This document shows, in pieces, positions 1-11,320 of a DNA stretch of 64,000 bases (positions are counted from its first letter, which is position 1; the number at the start of each line of letters is the position of its first letter). Location of the stretch: the NCBI GenBank assembly GCA_003971905.1, contig RSEE01000082.1, positions 244,334 through 308,333 of the forward strand. Direction: 5' to 3'. The DNA is from Moniliella sp. 'wahieum'. Lineage: Eukaryota; Basidiomycota; Moniliellomycetes; Moniliellales; Moniliellaceae. A program made the translations under genes and the position numbers. The notes beneath the pieces were generated by a model that was not told the origin of the DNA, did not search any database, and worked only from the letters and a program-made list of their open reading frames with translations.

Positions 1-830
1 TTCCGTTGCTTCCCCATTGCTCATGATATGCCCTGCTTCGATGTGCGTTTTCCTCTTCCTCTCTCTTCTCTCTTCTTTCTTTCCCCCCTCGCCATCGCCC
101 CTATAATCGCCCCAATCGCCCCAATCGCCCCAACCGCCCACCCTTTTGTGTTCTTGTTGGTTCCGACACACTTGACGATGCCTTGCTGCCAATGCCCCCC
201 CCCCCCCCCCCATCCGACCGCTTTCCCCTCCCCATTCCTCTCCCCTGCGCTGATGGGGGTAGCTCCTCGGATGCCTCGATGAATCCCATTTGCGTTTTAG
301 GTCTTTGGGATCCCTCTTGTCCCTTTGGCCTTTTTGTCCTTTTTGGCCCATTTGGCCCATTTGGACCTTTCACCCGCGCTCTTGCCTTCCTGCCCTTCCC
401 TGCCCTTACCAACTGGTGCCATTCCATCCTCTCTCTGCCCCCGCTTGTTACATGTTACGCACGTTCCGCCGCGGTCGCAGTACCCAGCCAGCCGGTCGCT
501 CTGGCTTCGATGGTCCCCAATGCCGGTCTCATGCCGATCCCCATTGCGGTCACCGCCAACGCCAGTCATCCCTTGCTTTTTTGGATGCCCTCTTACTATC
601 TGCTCCCTCGCCCTCACGACGACGGTCCCGCGGTCCCGTTCTCTCTACGCCCAATTTCTTTGTGTTCCCTTGCCTTCTTTTCCTTTTCTTTCCTTTTTCT
701 TCCGCTTTTCCTTTCTTTTTTTGTGCCTATGTCTTGTCATTGCCTTTGCCTCTCCCTTTCCCTCTCGCCTCTGCTTGCGGGATCGATCTCTTGGGCGGAT
801 GGGCAATGCGGATTGCTTCCCTATGCTAGT
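1..830. other. Pyrimidine-rich stretch, no gene seen
   Basis: The plus strand is strongly biased to C and T, with runs such as the poly-C tract near 196-210 and a short repeated TTTGGCCCA motif near 345-365. Open frames exist on the plus strand, but their translations are low-complexity Pro/Leu/Ser/Phe strings without any domain, as expected from composition alone. I see no gene. Confidence 0.5.
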
Positions 831-942
831 TGGGAGTTAGTTGGAGGGTGCGGTAGGATGGATAGGCGCTGAGCCGGGCCGAGGGTTGGGACAGCAGGGG
901 AAACGTTTCGCACGTCCGTTTGCGCTCAGCCTGAGCGCGGAG

Positions 943-1150
943 AATGAAGGAGAAGGAGAAGGAGAAGGAGAAGGAGAAGGAGAAGGAGAGAGGAAGGAGA
1001 AGGAGAAGGAGAAGAGAAGGAGAAGGAGAAGGAGAAGAGAAGGAGAAGGAGAAGAGAAGGAGAAGGAGAAGGAGAAGGAGAAGGAGAAGGAGAGAAGGAG
1101 AGGAGAAGGAGAAGGAGAAGGAGAAGGAGAGAGAAGGAGAAGAGAAGAGG
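943..1150. repeat. Polypurine microsatellite, GGAGAA-type units
   Basis: About 200 bases are built almost only from GGAGAA and GAGAAG units with small phase slips. The plus strand flips here from pyrimidine-rich (before about 830) to purine-rich. Frames through it read as Glu/Lys/Arg or Ser/Phe/Leu repeats and are not genes. Polypurine-polypyrimidine tracts of this kind can adopt triplex DNA; that is general knowledge, not shown here. Confidence 0.9.
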
Positions 1151-2270
1151 TTGAGGAGGATCCATGTAGTAGGCACATATAGGGAAGTATGTGTGGATTG
1201 GCAGCCGTCAGCAATGCCATTCTGTGGTGTCCCATTGAGCATTCCCAACCAAAAGTATTATGCCAGTCCCCCCCCCCCCCCCCCACACGTGCCGCACTGG
1301 ATCGTGCATCGCCCATCGCGAATCGCCAACACCCGTAACCAGCTGCATACCAGCCTGGAACCGCGCCCCGTGGGCGTGAAGCGGAAGCAGAGGCGAGGGA
1401 GGGGTACGTCAATCCTGCCCAGGCTACCCAGGCTGGCGTCCTACCTCGCATTGGGGATGCCCCCACGATGCGATGAAGGTCGTGATGCATACTAGTAGTC
1501 ATGATGATCGATGACTGAACCGAGGCCATCCCAGGACACACCCGAGACCAGTGGACCGGACTGGCCTCGACCCACAAGGAGGGCGCTCTTCCTCTGTCGA
1601 GCCAGATCACCTCCCACCAACCTGGTACTCGTCCGAGTCGCCGGGGCAAACTAAGGCGCCCAACCCGGTTGCTACCGCGGTCCATCCTGCTACATCACCG
1701 ACGGCAGCGAGTGGGGGGCGGTAACCGGTCTACGCAAGGGCAGGTACAACCTGGGCTAGGGAACAGCAGGAGGGGGGGCGGGGGCGTCCAACTTTCATCT
1801 TGTATCGCAACACAATCCTAGTGCCGTCCCAGTGCACCGAGACGCTATGGTAAGTCCTGGCCGTGGCCTGCTCTCTGGGTGGCACTACAATCTGGGAGTC
1901 CATGTTGGTCCATATTCCCCACTGCGAGCGGATGTACAGCGGGGCGTAGTGCTGGGACGGGATGCGCCGTAGGGTGGGGGCAGGCAACGCGCCCAGTGAC
2001 TGACCAAGTCGAGCTCAGTGCCCCTCGTACTTTTCCCCAGCCCCAAACGCACCACAAAGCCAGAGTAGGTACGTCCCGTCCCCGTGGGCGGCACCTCACG
2101 AATACAACTGGGGGGGTGCGGAAAAGATGCATTCCTGTCTTTCCCGTTCCGGAGGTAAGTCAATCGATTGTCGTTTCCGTATACGGGGCGAGGAAGGGCA
2201 ACGGGGATGGGATGCGGAGAAAAGACGCGCATCAGGCCCCAGGGTGGCCTGTGCTTGCCAAGGCATCGTA
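1151..2270. other. Intergenic, no gene recognised
   Basis: Mixed-composition sequence with a long poly-C run near 1268-1284. No frame gives a recognisable domain and no tRNA or repeat family was seen. The right end lies just 3' of the BET3 stop codon and should include its 3' UTR. Confidence 0.4.
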
Positions 2271-3077
2271 TCATTCATCTGCCGGGGGGGCCTCTTCATC
2301 GAGGTACCGAATTAACCGCACACGAAGCTCCGTCGTAGCATCACCACGCAAAACGTCAGAGATGAACTTGGCTTCCACCTGCATGTTAAGCTGGTGACAT
2401 TGGGTCAGTCGACGTGCGTTCTTCGTGCGTTCTTCGCTATCAAGCAAGGAGGGGTACGTACCATTTCCAAAGATCCGCGAATGACGCCAACAAGCACGTT
2501 GGAGAACCAGAGACCACTTCTACTGCCTCGGGGGGCAACTCGGCCAATTCGGCAAGAGGATTGTCGTCCAAAGTCAGGGTGAACTGGTCGGTGCTTTGGG
2601 CCGAGGCCGAGGACGCAGCGGGCTCGCCGGCGGCTAGGGAAGCGTGGGACGCATCCTCAGCGCCTTCGGGCGTGCCGGACAGACGTTCGGTGGACTGAGA
2701 GTGGGCAACGGCCGGGACAATGTTGAGGTACATCTTGAAAGCCACCTTGGCAATCACGTCGCCTGTCTCGCGAAAGTCGGAGCACCGTGCACCGGACCAA
2801 CTAGGGACAGACGAGGAGGCGCTTCCTGGTGCGCCGGGAGCGCCAGATCCCGACACGGCCAGGCTGCTGCGGGCGAGAAAGTCTTCGACAAGACGGACGC
2901 CGATGTTGTACCCCATCTTGTCCAGCTGGGTGTTGACTTGGCCGTAGTCTTCGTAGTCGCGGATCAGCTGGGCGACGAGCGCGCCATAGGTGAGGGTGAA
3001 GAGCTCGACATTGATCTTCTCGGTCCTGTCTTCCAGATGTCCTCGCCGGCGGCACGGAGCGCCTTGCTGCTGGACAT
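2271..3077 (-). CDS. BET3: TRAPP complex subunit Bet3 (TRAPPC3)
   Basis: Bet3 is the palmitoylated core subunit of the TRAPP tethering complexes that act as a Rab/Ypt1 exchange factor in ER-Golgi and Golgi traffic. The start at 3077 gives MSSSKALRAAGEDIW, followed by the family core (ELFTLTYGALVAQL, then YNIGVRLVEDFLAR, then DFRETGDVIAKVAFKMYL). An intron at 2391-2461 (GTACGT..CCAG) joins LEM to LNMQVEAKFISDVLRGD, and the gene ends with LDEEAPPADE and a stop at 2271. Two Ser/Ala/Gly-rich inserts, one after LARSS and one before FTLTLDDNPLAEL, are longer than in yeast or human Bet3. Two apparent 1-nt losses break the frame, one near 3023 (after IWK) and one in the G6 run near 2533. Family identity is near certain; exact inserts are not. 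Confidence 0.93.
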
Positions 3078-3459
3078 GGCGATGGTGGGGTTGGCTTGGC
3101 CGCCCTTTCGCCCCGCCGCTTCCATCCAGCCGCCGCGCCCTCCAGCCTGCCCCGGGCGCTGAGGTAAGCGTGCCCCGCACGCCCCGTGGCCGAACGCACG
3201 GTTGAAACATTTCACCCCCGCCCTCGCTGCGGCCGCAAACGAAGGGAGGATCGGCCGTGTCACATGTCACCCTCTGATCCACACCCGCGACAAAAGCCAT
3301 ACGAGCCTCCCATCTGGAAAGTCATTCGCATCATCTTCAACAGGTACGCAAGTCCGCGAGGTGGGACCCGCAGACGCAGAAAAGCGAGACACAAGGAGAG
3401 AAGGGAGAAAGACTGAGGTCCGCGACTAGTACTAATACACATTTTTAAGCCCTCACTTA
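3078..3459. other. Spacer between BET3 start and the upstream minus-strand gene
   Basis: About 380 bases separate the BET3 start codon from the stop of the next minus-strand gene, so this should hold the BET3 promoter and the 3' UTR of its neighbour. No TATA box or other element stands out. Confidence 0.4.
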
Positions 3460-4969
3460 TCAGACGCCGGGGGTGGCAAGTCCATATCCGAGCGCAAGGC
3501 TTGACACCAAGCCTTCGAGCAAATGGATCTGCTGGTCAGCCTGATGTAAGTACTCTTGGGGTGAGTAAATGTCCAGAGCAAGGTCTCGTTGCATTCCCAG
3601 CAGGGCCATCCGCACCGACTTGAGCTCCAAAGCAGTGGGCCCCTGTTTGTTCTGTTCTTCCTGTGGTGATCCCTGTTTTCGTTCTGGCTCCTGCATGACT
3701 TCAACGCCCCCAAGGGGCCCATGACGCTTCCAATCGACGGGTTGTGCATCGGCCCCTTCTCAGTCCCTGCAGTCATGTTGAACGAGGCGTCCGACAGAGG
3801 GGACGATGAGGATGACTGATGCGTAGGAGCAGTCCCAACCGTAACACAGTCCTCCTGACGCGAGGTGGGAGTGCCTGTCGTCTTGAGAAAAGAAGGATGG
3901 GGATGAGAATGAAGTTGAAGCAACAAGCTGACCTCAGATTCATCTGCGTCGTGTCGGAGGACTGCGGAACGGGGAGGCGGAGGCCCTCAAATCCAGAAGG
4001 GGAGCTACGTTCGTGGACGCGAAAGAAGGAGGAGGAAGCTGAATTTGAATGAGCCCTATCGGACCCAATGGGGGGTAAGTTCTTGTGCAGAGCAAAGGAA
4101 CGAGCTTGGAGGGAACGATGGAGCAGCTCAGCAGGAGTGGAGGAACCCAAGGACAAGTGAGGATGTTGGTGACCCTCGGCTTTGCTCAAGTGCGCAGCAA
4201 CCGCTTGCTCCACGATCGATTGCCAATCATCAGCGCCATACGCTTCCGCCAGTGCGTACCCCGCGTCGTCCAAAGACGTTTGCAACAACCCAATTTCGAT
4301 CATTAGGCGCTCGTTGTCCTTTTGCGTGGCAGCCAAGATGCGCTCTTGGTTGCAAAACTCGTCCTCGGCCACATCCAGTGCTTCTTGGTTGCGACGTTGC
4401 TCTTCTTGTAACAACAAGAGATGCATACGCTCGGTTTCCTGTAGTTCGGTCTGAAATGCTTGCTCCCTCGCTTGGACCAGCTAGGCAAAGGGGAGAGCGT
4501 TAGGACTCTCACACTTCATGCCCCGAGAATCCTCAAGCGACAACGTTACCTGTATGGCTTTCTTGTAGTCATTGGTATGCGCACGTTTCTGATCTTTGAG
4601 GGCTTGGATGAGGCGCCGAACGAGGTCCGAGTCCGTCTTTCTTTCCACCTCCAACTCTTCCCACCACGACGGCCGGTCGAGGTCGTTCAGTGTGTCGAGT
4701 GCAGATGGAAGAGGAGAGGCAAACAGGCTATTGCTGCGTCCTCGCCCACGGCGCAGAGCCGTACCTATCACGGCGCCTGCCCCGCCCAGGGCGGGCTTGG
4801 GGTGGTGAGGGAAAAAGATACGGGGCTTGATGGGACTGGCGGGGCTGCGCTCGGAACGAGGGACAGCGGTGAAGAGCATGGAGGAGCGCTGATGCATGCG
4901 GGACCGGATGGCGCGTGCAGGTGTCGCGGTGCGCGCAAGGGACGTGGCGGCGGGCTGTGCTGGAGTCAT
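3460..4969 (-). CDS. Hypothetical coiled-coil protein, three or more exons
   Basis: I do not recognise the family. The start at 4969 gives MTPAQPAATSLARTATPARA, a basic disordered N-terminus, then a conserved-looking stretch (DRPSWWEELEVERKTDSDLV) leading into a long coiled coil. The first intron starts near 4552 (GTAACG..CCTAG) and the reading resumes as LVQAREQAFQTELQETERM, continuing through a Glu/Gln-rich helix to about 4090. A second intron lies around 3900-3935 (GTCAGC..TCAAG). The C-terminus (LGMQRDLALDIYSPQEYLHQ) ends at 3460. One 1-nt frame break sits at the G5 run near 3711. A structural or spindle/cytoskeletal role would fit coiled coils but is only a guess. It is co-oriented with BET3. 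Confidence 0.6.
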
Positions 4970-6642
4970 AGTGGCGGGGAGGGGTGTCAGCGGAGAGTCG
5001 GGAGGTGGTGGGACGGGGCCAGGGGCCAGAGGTCAGGGGCCAGGATCGAGCGACGGACAAGCGAGGACGTCCAATCATTAATCAAACCACTCGGACGCGC
5101 GCGTTCAACGCAACGTTGGGCGCTGGTCTTGGGCCGCGTGGGCTGCGCTAAGGCGCACGTGACCCAAGCGAATATCCTAGCTGGTTGCCATCGACTCTTC
5201 CTATTGGGCTAATACGGGCACTGCGCTTCGCCTACAGATTCGCTTCATGTATCGTGCATCTCCTGTTCCACGTCCAGCCCCTGCTCCTCTACCGGCCCCC
5301 TAATACAGCTCACAAAGCAGATGATGGTGCCCCGTCAGAAGCTTTTCTATGGGTATACATAATGGCGTGCTGCGTGGCCCCCGAGGCCGGAGGGGGTTAT
5401 TGGAACCTGAGCATTGGTGCAAACAAGCACCTGTCGTCGGGATGGAAGATCCGAATCGGTGCGGACTGTCGAGCGACGGGGTGGCTCGCGCTTCTGCCCA
5501 ACGTCCCTTTGGCCCTCTTCAGGCCTAGGTGCATCCCGATGTTTTCTCTTCAGTCGTTGCTTCTGCATTCAGGCCTAGCGTGGCAACTGTGTGACAGTTA
5601 TGATAGGTATCTCCCTATAGGTGTCGCTGGTTGACTGCGAGGCCACCACTGGTGCGATTATATCACACTCGAGAGCCGGCAGCATTCTAGGCGTGAGCTG
5701 CTGCACGAAGGAGGAGCAGATGTACCCCGCACGTAGAAGAGACCCTTAGCCCAGACAGTGAGGGAGAGAAGCGGTATATATCGCTGTCGTCCTTTTTGGT
5801 CTATCAGATGCCGGCTGTACTTATCTCTCTGTGTCCTGATTTGCTACCATCACAGAGAGCACGATGAGAAGAATTGAAGGTATAGTCTTGCAGTTCGACG
5901 AAGTGGCTCGCCCAGGGTAAGGCCGGCGGCGAAGGCCACGAGCATGTCGGTAAACACACGATGGGATCATTTGGGAAGCAGCGTTATCGATCAACTGCGC
6001 CAAAGACATATTAGAGGTACAGGCGATGGGGCAGTGGTTTAGCAGTCTACGACCGAGAGTGACGAGATGCGTGAACATTTAATAGGATGAACATCTTAAC
6101 TGGTGATCTTCTCCTGCGTAGACGGACTGTACCTCCCCCAAGGGAAGTTACCCCCGGGGATGCACACCGTAATGAGGTAGTTGAGGAAAACGTGTGCTGT
6201 GGTATTGAGACTGCACTGTCGTCGTCTTTGGATTGACTGCAAGTACACCATCTCGATGCACCAGTGGCCTCTCTCTCTGTTTGGTGCTTGTGGGCTCTCT
6301 GTGCTCTGCTTGCTCTGCTCTGCCTCGCTGGCGCCAAAAACGTCCAGACAGTGCGCAGCTAATCGCTTGAGGATGCGCTTGTTTGGTGTGGCGGTGTGCG
6401 ATCGCTTATAGTGGCCACGCTCACCAAGTGTTGTTGCAAGCAATCATGGACCCCGTGTCGTCCGCTCCGACACAGGAGTGCACCGACAGGCCGACAGCGC
6501 ATCAGAATGGTGGCATCGGCCTTTTGGTCGCCAGTGGCCAGCTCAGCCAAGGCTCAGCCAGGGCTCAGCCTAAGCCCGCACTGCTTCATGACATGTGCTA
6601 CGTCCTGCTACACCCCCAATGTGGCCCTGCCGATCCAATACA

Positions 6643-6784
6643 TGCTTGAAGCTTGAAGCTTGACGCGTGACGGACAGCCATCCTGTGCATCCTGGGCGTC
6701 CGGGGGCGTTGGCTTGGCATGGAAGATGTGCGAAGTGATGTAGTGATAGCGCCCAGTGACTGGTGACTAGTGACTAGTGACTAG
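6643..6784. repeat. Heptamer arrays: AGCTTGA x3 and GTGACTA/TCACTAG x3
   Basis: At 6643-6663 three AGCTTGA units sit in tandem and run straight into CGCGTGA. At 6763-6784 the unit is ACTAGTG/TCACTAG. Each unit is a self-complementary tetramer (AGCT, CGCG, CTAG) plus TGA on this strand, that is TCA plus a palindrome on the other. Confidence 0.85.
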
Positions 6785-7330
6785 CGACATGTTGTGACAT
6801 TTGGCACTTGACAAGCACGGCATGTGGCTCTCGTGTTTGTCCAGGTTTGTTCCTGCTGGTCCCTGCTGGTCCCTGTTGCACCCGGTCGCTAACCGCACGG
6901 TTACCCGGGTACCCGTCCTTGGCGCACAGCCCCGCGGGTCCCAGCGCTTGCCAGAAGCGCCAACAGCTAACAAAAACGTCCCTCCGAGCTTCCCCCATGT
7001 CTGTCGGCATACCATGGGAATATCACTGAGACAGTGCCGACAGCTTCGTCGGATGCATGACGCATGATGGATCTGATATCAGTGTTCAGTGTGCATTGAG
7101 TATCGAGCATCGTTGGGCGGTGACTCGATCACCAATGACGGACGAGTGAGCGTGTGATGCAGCGATGCCGGCGCCAAGCCAGTTACTGAAAGATTGGGGG
7201 CTAGGGCGAAGCACTAGACTAGGCGATCAATGGGTGAGCGCGATGAATCGGTCACACCAATGAGAGCCCAGAACCGCGGTTGTCCGTTAACTGAGAAGTA
7301 GCTACGCTACCAAGCTAAGGACGATTGCAC

Positions 7331-7531
7331 TGTGCAGGGGGAACAGTCAGAGATAGCTTCTTGTAAGCTCCTGACGCTAGTCCAACCTTCAATGCAACCG
7401 CTGGACAAGGACAAGCGCCAGAAGCAGGAAGAGAAAGGAAGAGAGAGAACAGGAAGCTCACCTGTGCAGGGTGGGAACAGTCAGAGATAGCTTCTTGTAA
7501 GCTCCTGACGCTAGTCCAACCTTCAATGCAA
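7331..7531. repeat. 65-bp direct duplication
   Basis: A segment beginning CAGTCAGAGATAGCTTCTTG and ending TTCAATGCAAC occurs at about 7345-7395 and again at about 7478-7531, essentially identical. The flanking GTGCAGGGGGAACAG is also duplicated with one or two changes. The roughly 80 bases between are unrelated and A/G-rich. Confidence 0.85.
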
Positions 7532-7681
7532 CAGGGAGAGGAGGAGGGGAACGAGGGCGCGACGGTAACCAATCCGGAGCGCGCGAGTTGCGGAACTCTA
7601 TAGCCAGTTCCGCTTGCCAGCGACATGGCCGATCCAGCCATCACACCAAGTGGTGCCACATGCCACCACACTCCAACAGTT

Positions 7682-7773
7682 ACTAGTCACTCTAGTCACT
7701 AGTCACTAGTCACTAGTCACTAGTCACTAGTCACTAGTCACTAGTCACTAGCCACTCTAGTCCTAGTCACTCT
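7682..7773. repeat. Heptamer array TCACTAG, about nine copies
   Basis: Near-perfect 7-bp tandem repeat of TCACTAG, with slightly degenerate copies at both ends. The unit is TCA followed by the palindromic tetramer CTAG. It is the longest of the heptamer arrays in the window. Confidence 0.95.
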
Positions 7774-7820
7774 CCCGGCTACCCTGCGAGGGGGAAGCAC
7801 GTTGCAGCGGACGAGGAATT

Positions 7821-7850
7821 GTGACATGTGACATGTGACATGATATGTGA
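7821..7850. repeat. Heptamer array GTGACAT/TCACATG
   Basis: Three GTGACAT units in tandem followed by a decayed fourth. Read on the other strand, the unit is TCA plus the palindrome CATG. Confidence 0.85.
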
Positions 7851-8047
7851 ATGTGATCAGTTCGATGGATGGCATTATTCGTAACGCGCAACGCGCACCG
7901 CGGGATTGTCGGGATTGATGCAATTGATGCATAATGATTGCACGTTTCACCCAACCGGCAAGGGTTTCGAATGCCATGTTTTGAGAATTGCAATGGCAGC
8001 TTGCAGTACGCAGTGCTCTTGGGGCGGTGCAATGCGTCCGTGCCGTA

Positions 8048-8166
8048 GAACGATTAACGATTAACGTTTAACGTTTAACGTTTACTATGTTTAACGTTTA
8101 TAGTTACTAATTGCTGTCTACTGGTTACTAGTGTTACATGTTACCTTTTAAACGTTCCTAGTTACT
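8048..8166. repeat. Mixed heptamer block TTAACGT, TTACTAG, TTACATG
   Basis: Tandem TTAACGT units (8048-8100) are followed by TTACTAG and TTACATG units near 8125-8145. This block uses TTA in place of TCA before the palindromic tetramer. Confidence 0.75.
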
Positions 8167-8737
8167 ATTAGTTGGTATCTTTTACGCTTTCACGCAAACA
8201 AACACCTTTCAGATGTGCCGATGAGATCGATAAGCCTAAAAGGACCTCAGGCCTCAGTGTTAGAGGGTACTGCTAGGGTTCTCCTGCGCGGCCCTCAATG
8301 GATCGGTGACGCTCGCCTAGCCGAGCGGAAGCGTTCCGCTCGCAGGCCGCGCACGCCCTGCTCGCTCCATCTCCCTTCTCTCTCTCCTTTCTCCTTCCCT
8401 TCAGACGTTGCTTGAAGACTTGTGGCTCACCACTTTGCCTTCACGCCTTGTCTGAAGGCTGCCTTGCAGCTGATCCATAGGATCGCGAGTGCTCCCAAGT
8501 CGCACTCTAGCACTCAGGGCTTGACCTCAGGTAAGAAAGAGAAGATTGCCATACAGCCATAACCTGGACAGGACTTAAGGCTGTGGAACCAAGAAACGTA
8601 TAGCGAATGAAAGTGAAAATGAGAGCGCTGGTCATGAACATTGCTGCATTAGTCATTGAACGGACGAACATATATATGTAGGGCAAAAAGACGATCATTG
8701 ATCGATGATCGATGATCATTAATCATCTCAATATTGT

Positions 8738-9635
8738 GTGCATTCCATTGACAGAGCTTAAGGCTGGGACAGGGGGAACGCTACGTCTAAACCGAACCGT
8801 TCATCTTGCGGGGGTTACTTGGAAGCGCCACCAAGATTAAGGGACCAGGGGGATCGCCAGGATATCAGGACCCTCCGGCTCACGCCATCTGGTCCCGTAC
8901 CCTAGGAAGCGCGTGTGGACACGGAGGAACGTGGTTGACATACGAGCGAGGAACCATTTCCACTGAGACTTAGTAGCCAACTCCTTCCAATGCGCAAACA
9001 ACTTGCCCGCCGTCTTGGTGCCGTAGTATCCTCGCGTCGTCAAAACCAGGGGGAAAAACGGTTCTTGAGTGCGTTCCTGGTACTTGGCGTTCTTGTCGCA
9101 TTCTGCTTGTTCAAGCAGCCGAAGCAGTTCCTTCTCCCGGCGTTCCAAAGGCGACGCAGTGCTCTCATGCACCACCCGCCGGTACGCGCTCTGCGCCTCC
9201 TGCGATCCCGTGTCGCGCAGCGTGTGGTCTACCTCCATTCCGGTTCCTCCCAGTGCTCCGGGCCCCATCACGCGGTAATCGGTGCGCTGTGCCTTCCGTC
9301 CGCGCCTCGTCCCATCCTCTATACCATACAAAATTACTAACCCTACTGGCGTGCCAAGTGTACCACTTCTGCACCAACAGTTTAGGTCAGCATCGCGTAA
9401 GCCCCCGGTGGCGCAGCCACCGGCCACCACTAGCCACCGGCAAGCATCAGTGATATTATTCTGTCTCTCCAGCGTGGAAGGGTTCCAGACTGGAACGGTG
9501 GCCGGTGGAACGGTGGCTACGGTGGCGATGGCGTACCGGGGGAACGGTGGCTAAGGTGGCGACGCAGCATCAAGCTGGGGCTTCGCCCCAGCTGACCGAG
9601 CCGGAGGCCCGGTGGGCTCCTCGTTTATCATTAAT
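8738..9635 (-). mobile_element. Small retroelement-like unit, copy 1 (minus orientation)
   Basis: Read on the minus strand, the unit begins near 9635 with a short inverted repeat around ACCGGGCC and a hairpin AGCTGGGGC..GCCCCAGCT (about 9573-9593). It continues through a CCACCGTT-rich stretch and one open frame, and ends near 8738 with TGTCCCAGCCTTAAGCTCTG. Both ends match a second copy at about 59655-60046 in the opposite orientation, which lacks the open frame. The shared termini are what define the unit; no target duplication was found. It is likely a truncated or non-autonomous retroelement. Confidence 0.65.
8837..9430 (-). CDS. Retroelement-type protein fragment, possible REL-endonuclease tail
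   Basis: The 197-residue frame has the motif order MEVDHTL, then KNAKYQERTQEPFFPLVLTT, then GYYGTKTAGKLF. This resembles the C-terminal restriction-like endonuclease region found after reverse transcriptase in some non-LTR retrotransposons, where an acidic/TVT-like strand is followed by K-K-Y and a hydrophobic PLV strand. That is a resemblance from memory, not an alignment. No reverse transcriptase motifs precede it, so it is a remnant or 5'-truncated copy. It sits inside the small unit shared with 59.7-60.0 kb. The first codons may be unrelated to the true protein start. Confidence 0.45.
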   Translation of the reverse strand: MVAGGCATGGLRDADLNCWCRSGTLGTPVGLVILYGIEDGTRRGRKAQRTDYRVMGPGALGGTGMEVDHTLRDTGSQEAQSAYRRVVHESTASPLERREKELLRLLEQAECDKNAKYQERTQEPFFPLVLTTRGYYGTKTAGKLFAHWKELATKSQWKWFLARMSTTFLRVHTRFLGYGTRWREPEGPDILAIPLVP

Positions 9636-11315
9636 CATTCGAAGTGGCGGACCGAGCCAGGACCGATGAATAGCGGTACATATAGACCGACGCAACCAAC
9701 TCTTAGATCTTATCGATTCACGCGCCCCAAACTACACAGCAACCCCATTTATTATTTTTGTGGCACAATAACTTTGGTCTTTTGTTTGTGCGGCAGCAGC
9801 CGTTCTATCATGCAACCCACCGCGTAGTACAAGTGACATTCGGTGTCCATGTCATATCATGGTGCATTATTCAGCAACCCCAAAAGATCCCAAAAGAGAG
9901 GCCATCTTCTGGCAGCGCTACACGAGAGATGCCCCAACCGATCCTAAAAGTTCGTGTGGATGCCACCCTGTGTAGTCCGGGTGGACAAAACAAAGATATC
10001 TATTGTATCGCACGGCAGGAAAGCTCTGATTGACACGTTAAACGTTGAACGTTGACGCGTTGACGTATCGCCGGTCCGGCGAGGACGTATTTAAGACACA
10101 AAACAGAGCTGCCAAAGCTCAAAGGCGCGTCGAGGAGAGACCATTTTTGCATGACCTCTCGGACCGCGCAAGGAACATTAGGACAATGTTCCTGATCGAT
10201 GGTCGCTGCTCCACAGGCTCCACATATGTTACAGCTATAGGACACGCCCTTAATGTGGTACTCGAGGCTCCGACTTGAAGGATCCGACTTGTAGATGACA
10301 GTTAAATGCATTGCACACAATGCGCTCCAGTGGAGGCTAGGGAATAGCCTTGCCCTCTTCATCAGGAAGGAACATCGGAAGGCATATGAACCGACACGAG
10401 GGGAACCGGGCTGAGCTATCGGCCACACACTTAGGCACCTGTGGCCTGTATATGGACCTCTGCCTGTAGACCAGGCTCTATCGTACCCCCTCTTCGGACG
10501 GAGTCCTGAGTTCAGTACTGAGGGTTCTAACTGAGAACTGATGACTGATGTACAGCTGCCTGAGGCCGGCCTGAGGTATAATCGATAACCGGTAAATGTT
10601 TCCTGAAAATGCACGCCTGAGATTGAGATGGCGCTTCCACTTGCGTGGCAGTTCATGCATCATGGGACTGCGACAATGCCCAGATCGATCATGGATCATC
10701 GGTCATTCTTTGACATCGTCAGTGATGCATGATGATGATGCATGATGCGTTTCGAACTGCAGCTGTCGCACGTCGAATGTCACATGTCACATGTCACATG
10801 CATCACGCGTCATGCAGTCAGTGTACTCAGCGTCAGCAGGGGCCCGGCACTGTCACGTCCAAATGGCACACAGGCTGAACAGGCAAATGCTTGTGACATG
10901 GATCATCGATCAGGCTGCATGCTGATCGATGCATGCCTGATGATTTCCTGATGCATGACAGCGCTGCAAACAACCATGTCCCACACCCAACAAACATGTC
11001 CGGCGCCACACGCCACCCCTTAGCCACCGGCCACTCACGCGTGCCCATGAGCCTTTCAGCTCTGAGCTGAGGTGGACGTACCGCGTAATAACATTGTGCT
11101 GAATTTGGAATTGGCACGCGCCAGAGGGGACAACGTGGGCTCCCCTTTGGTCTACCCGGCTGTGCCCTCCGTCCAGTGTCCACTAGTCACTGGTCCTGAA
11201 GGGCTTGAGTGCATGTGTACTGCGTACCGAACGCATCAATTTGCAAGGACGGTGCTAAGCGCTAATCGCTAACCACTTGGTAGTCAGTACTCAGTGTACT
11301 CAGTAGCCATTGTTC
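9636..11315. other. Repeat-rich spacer before the copia element
   Basis: No gene recognised. Heptamer units recur: ACGTTGA at 10037-10066, TGCATGA near 10718-10745, TCACATG x3 followed by TCACGCG and TCATGCA at 10779-10820, and TCAGTAC/GTACTCAG at 11282-11304. The copia insertion follows directly. Confidence 0.5.
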
Positions 11316-11320
11316 CTGGG

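Larger units (their letters stand above)
4970..8737. other. Gene-poor repeat-rich spacer
   Basis: Nearly 3.8 kb holds no frame with a recognisable domain. It contains a 65-bp direct duplication (7331-7531), several arrays of 7-bp palindromic units (listed separately), and short self-complementary stretches such as the GATCGATGATC block near 8697-8722. Nothing resembling a tRNA or rRNA was seen. Confidence 0.5.

Noticed and set aside
183-872. 229-codon plus-strand frame in the pyrimidine-rich start of the window
   Set aside because: Composition is purely Pro/Leu/Ser/Phe and no domain is present; biased base composition removes stop codons.
837-1685. 282-codon minus-strand frame through the GGAGAA array
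   Set aside because: The Ser/Pro/Phe/Leu repeats are just the microsatellite translated.
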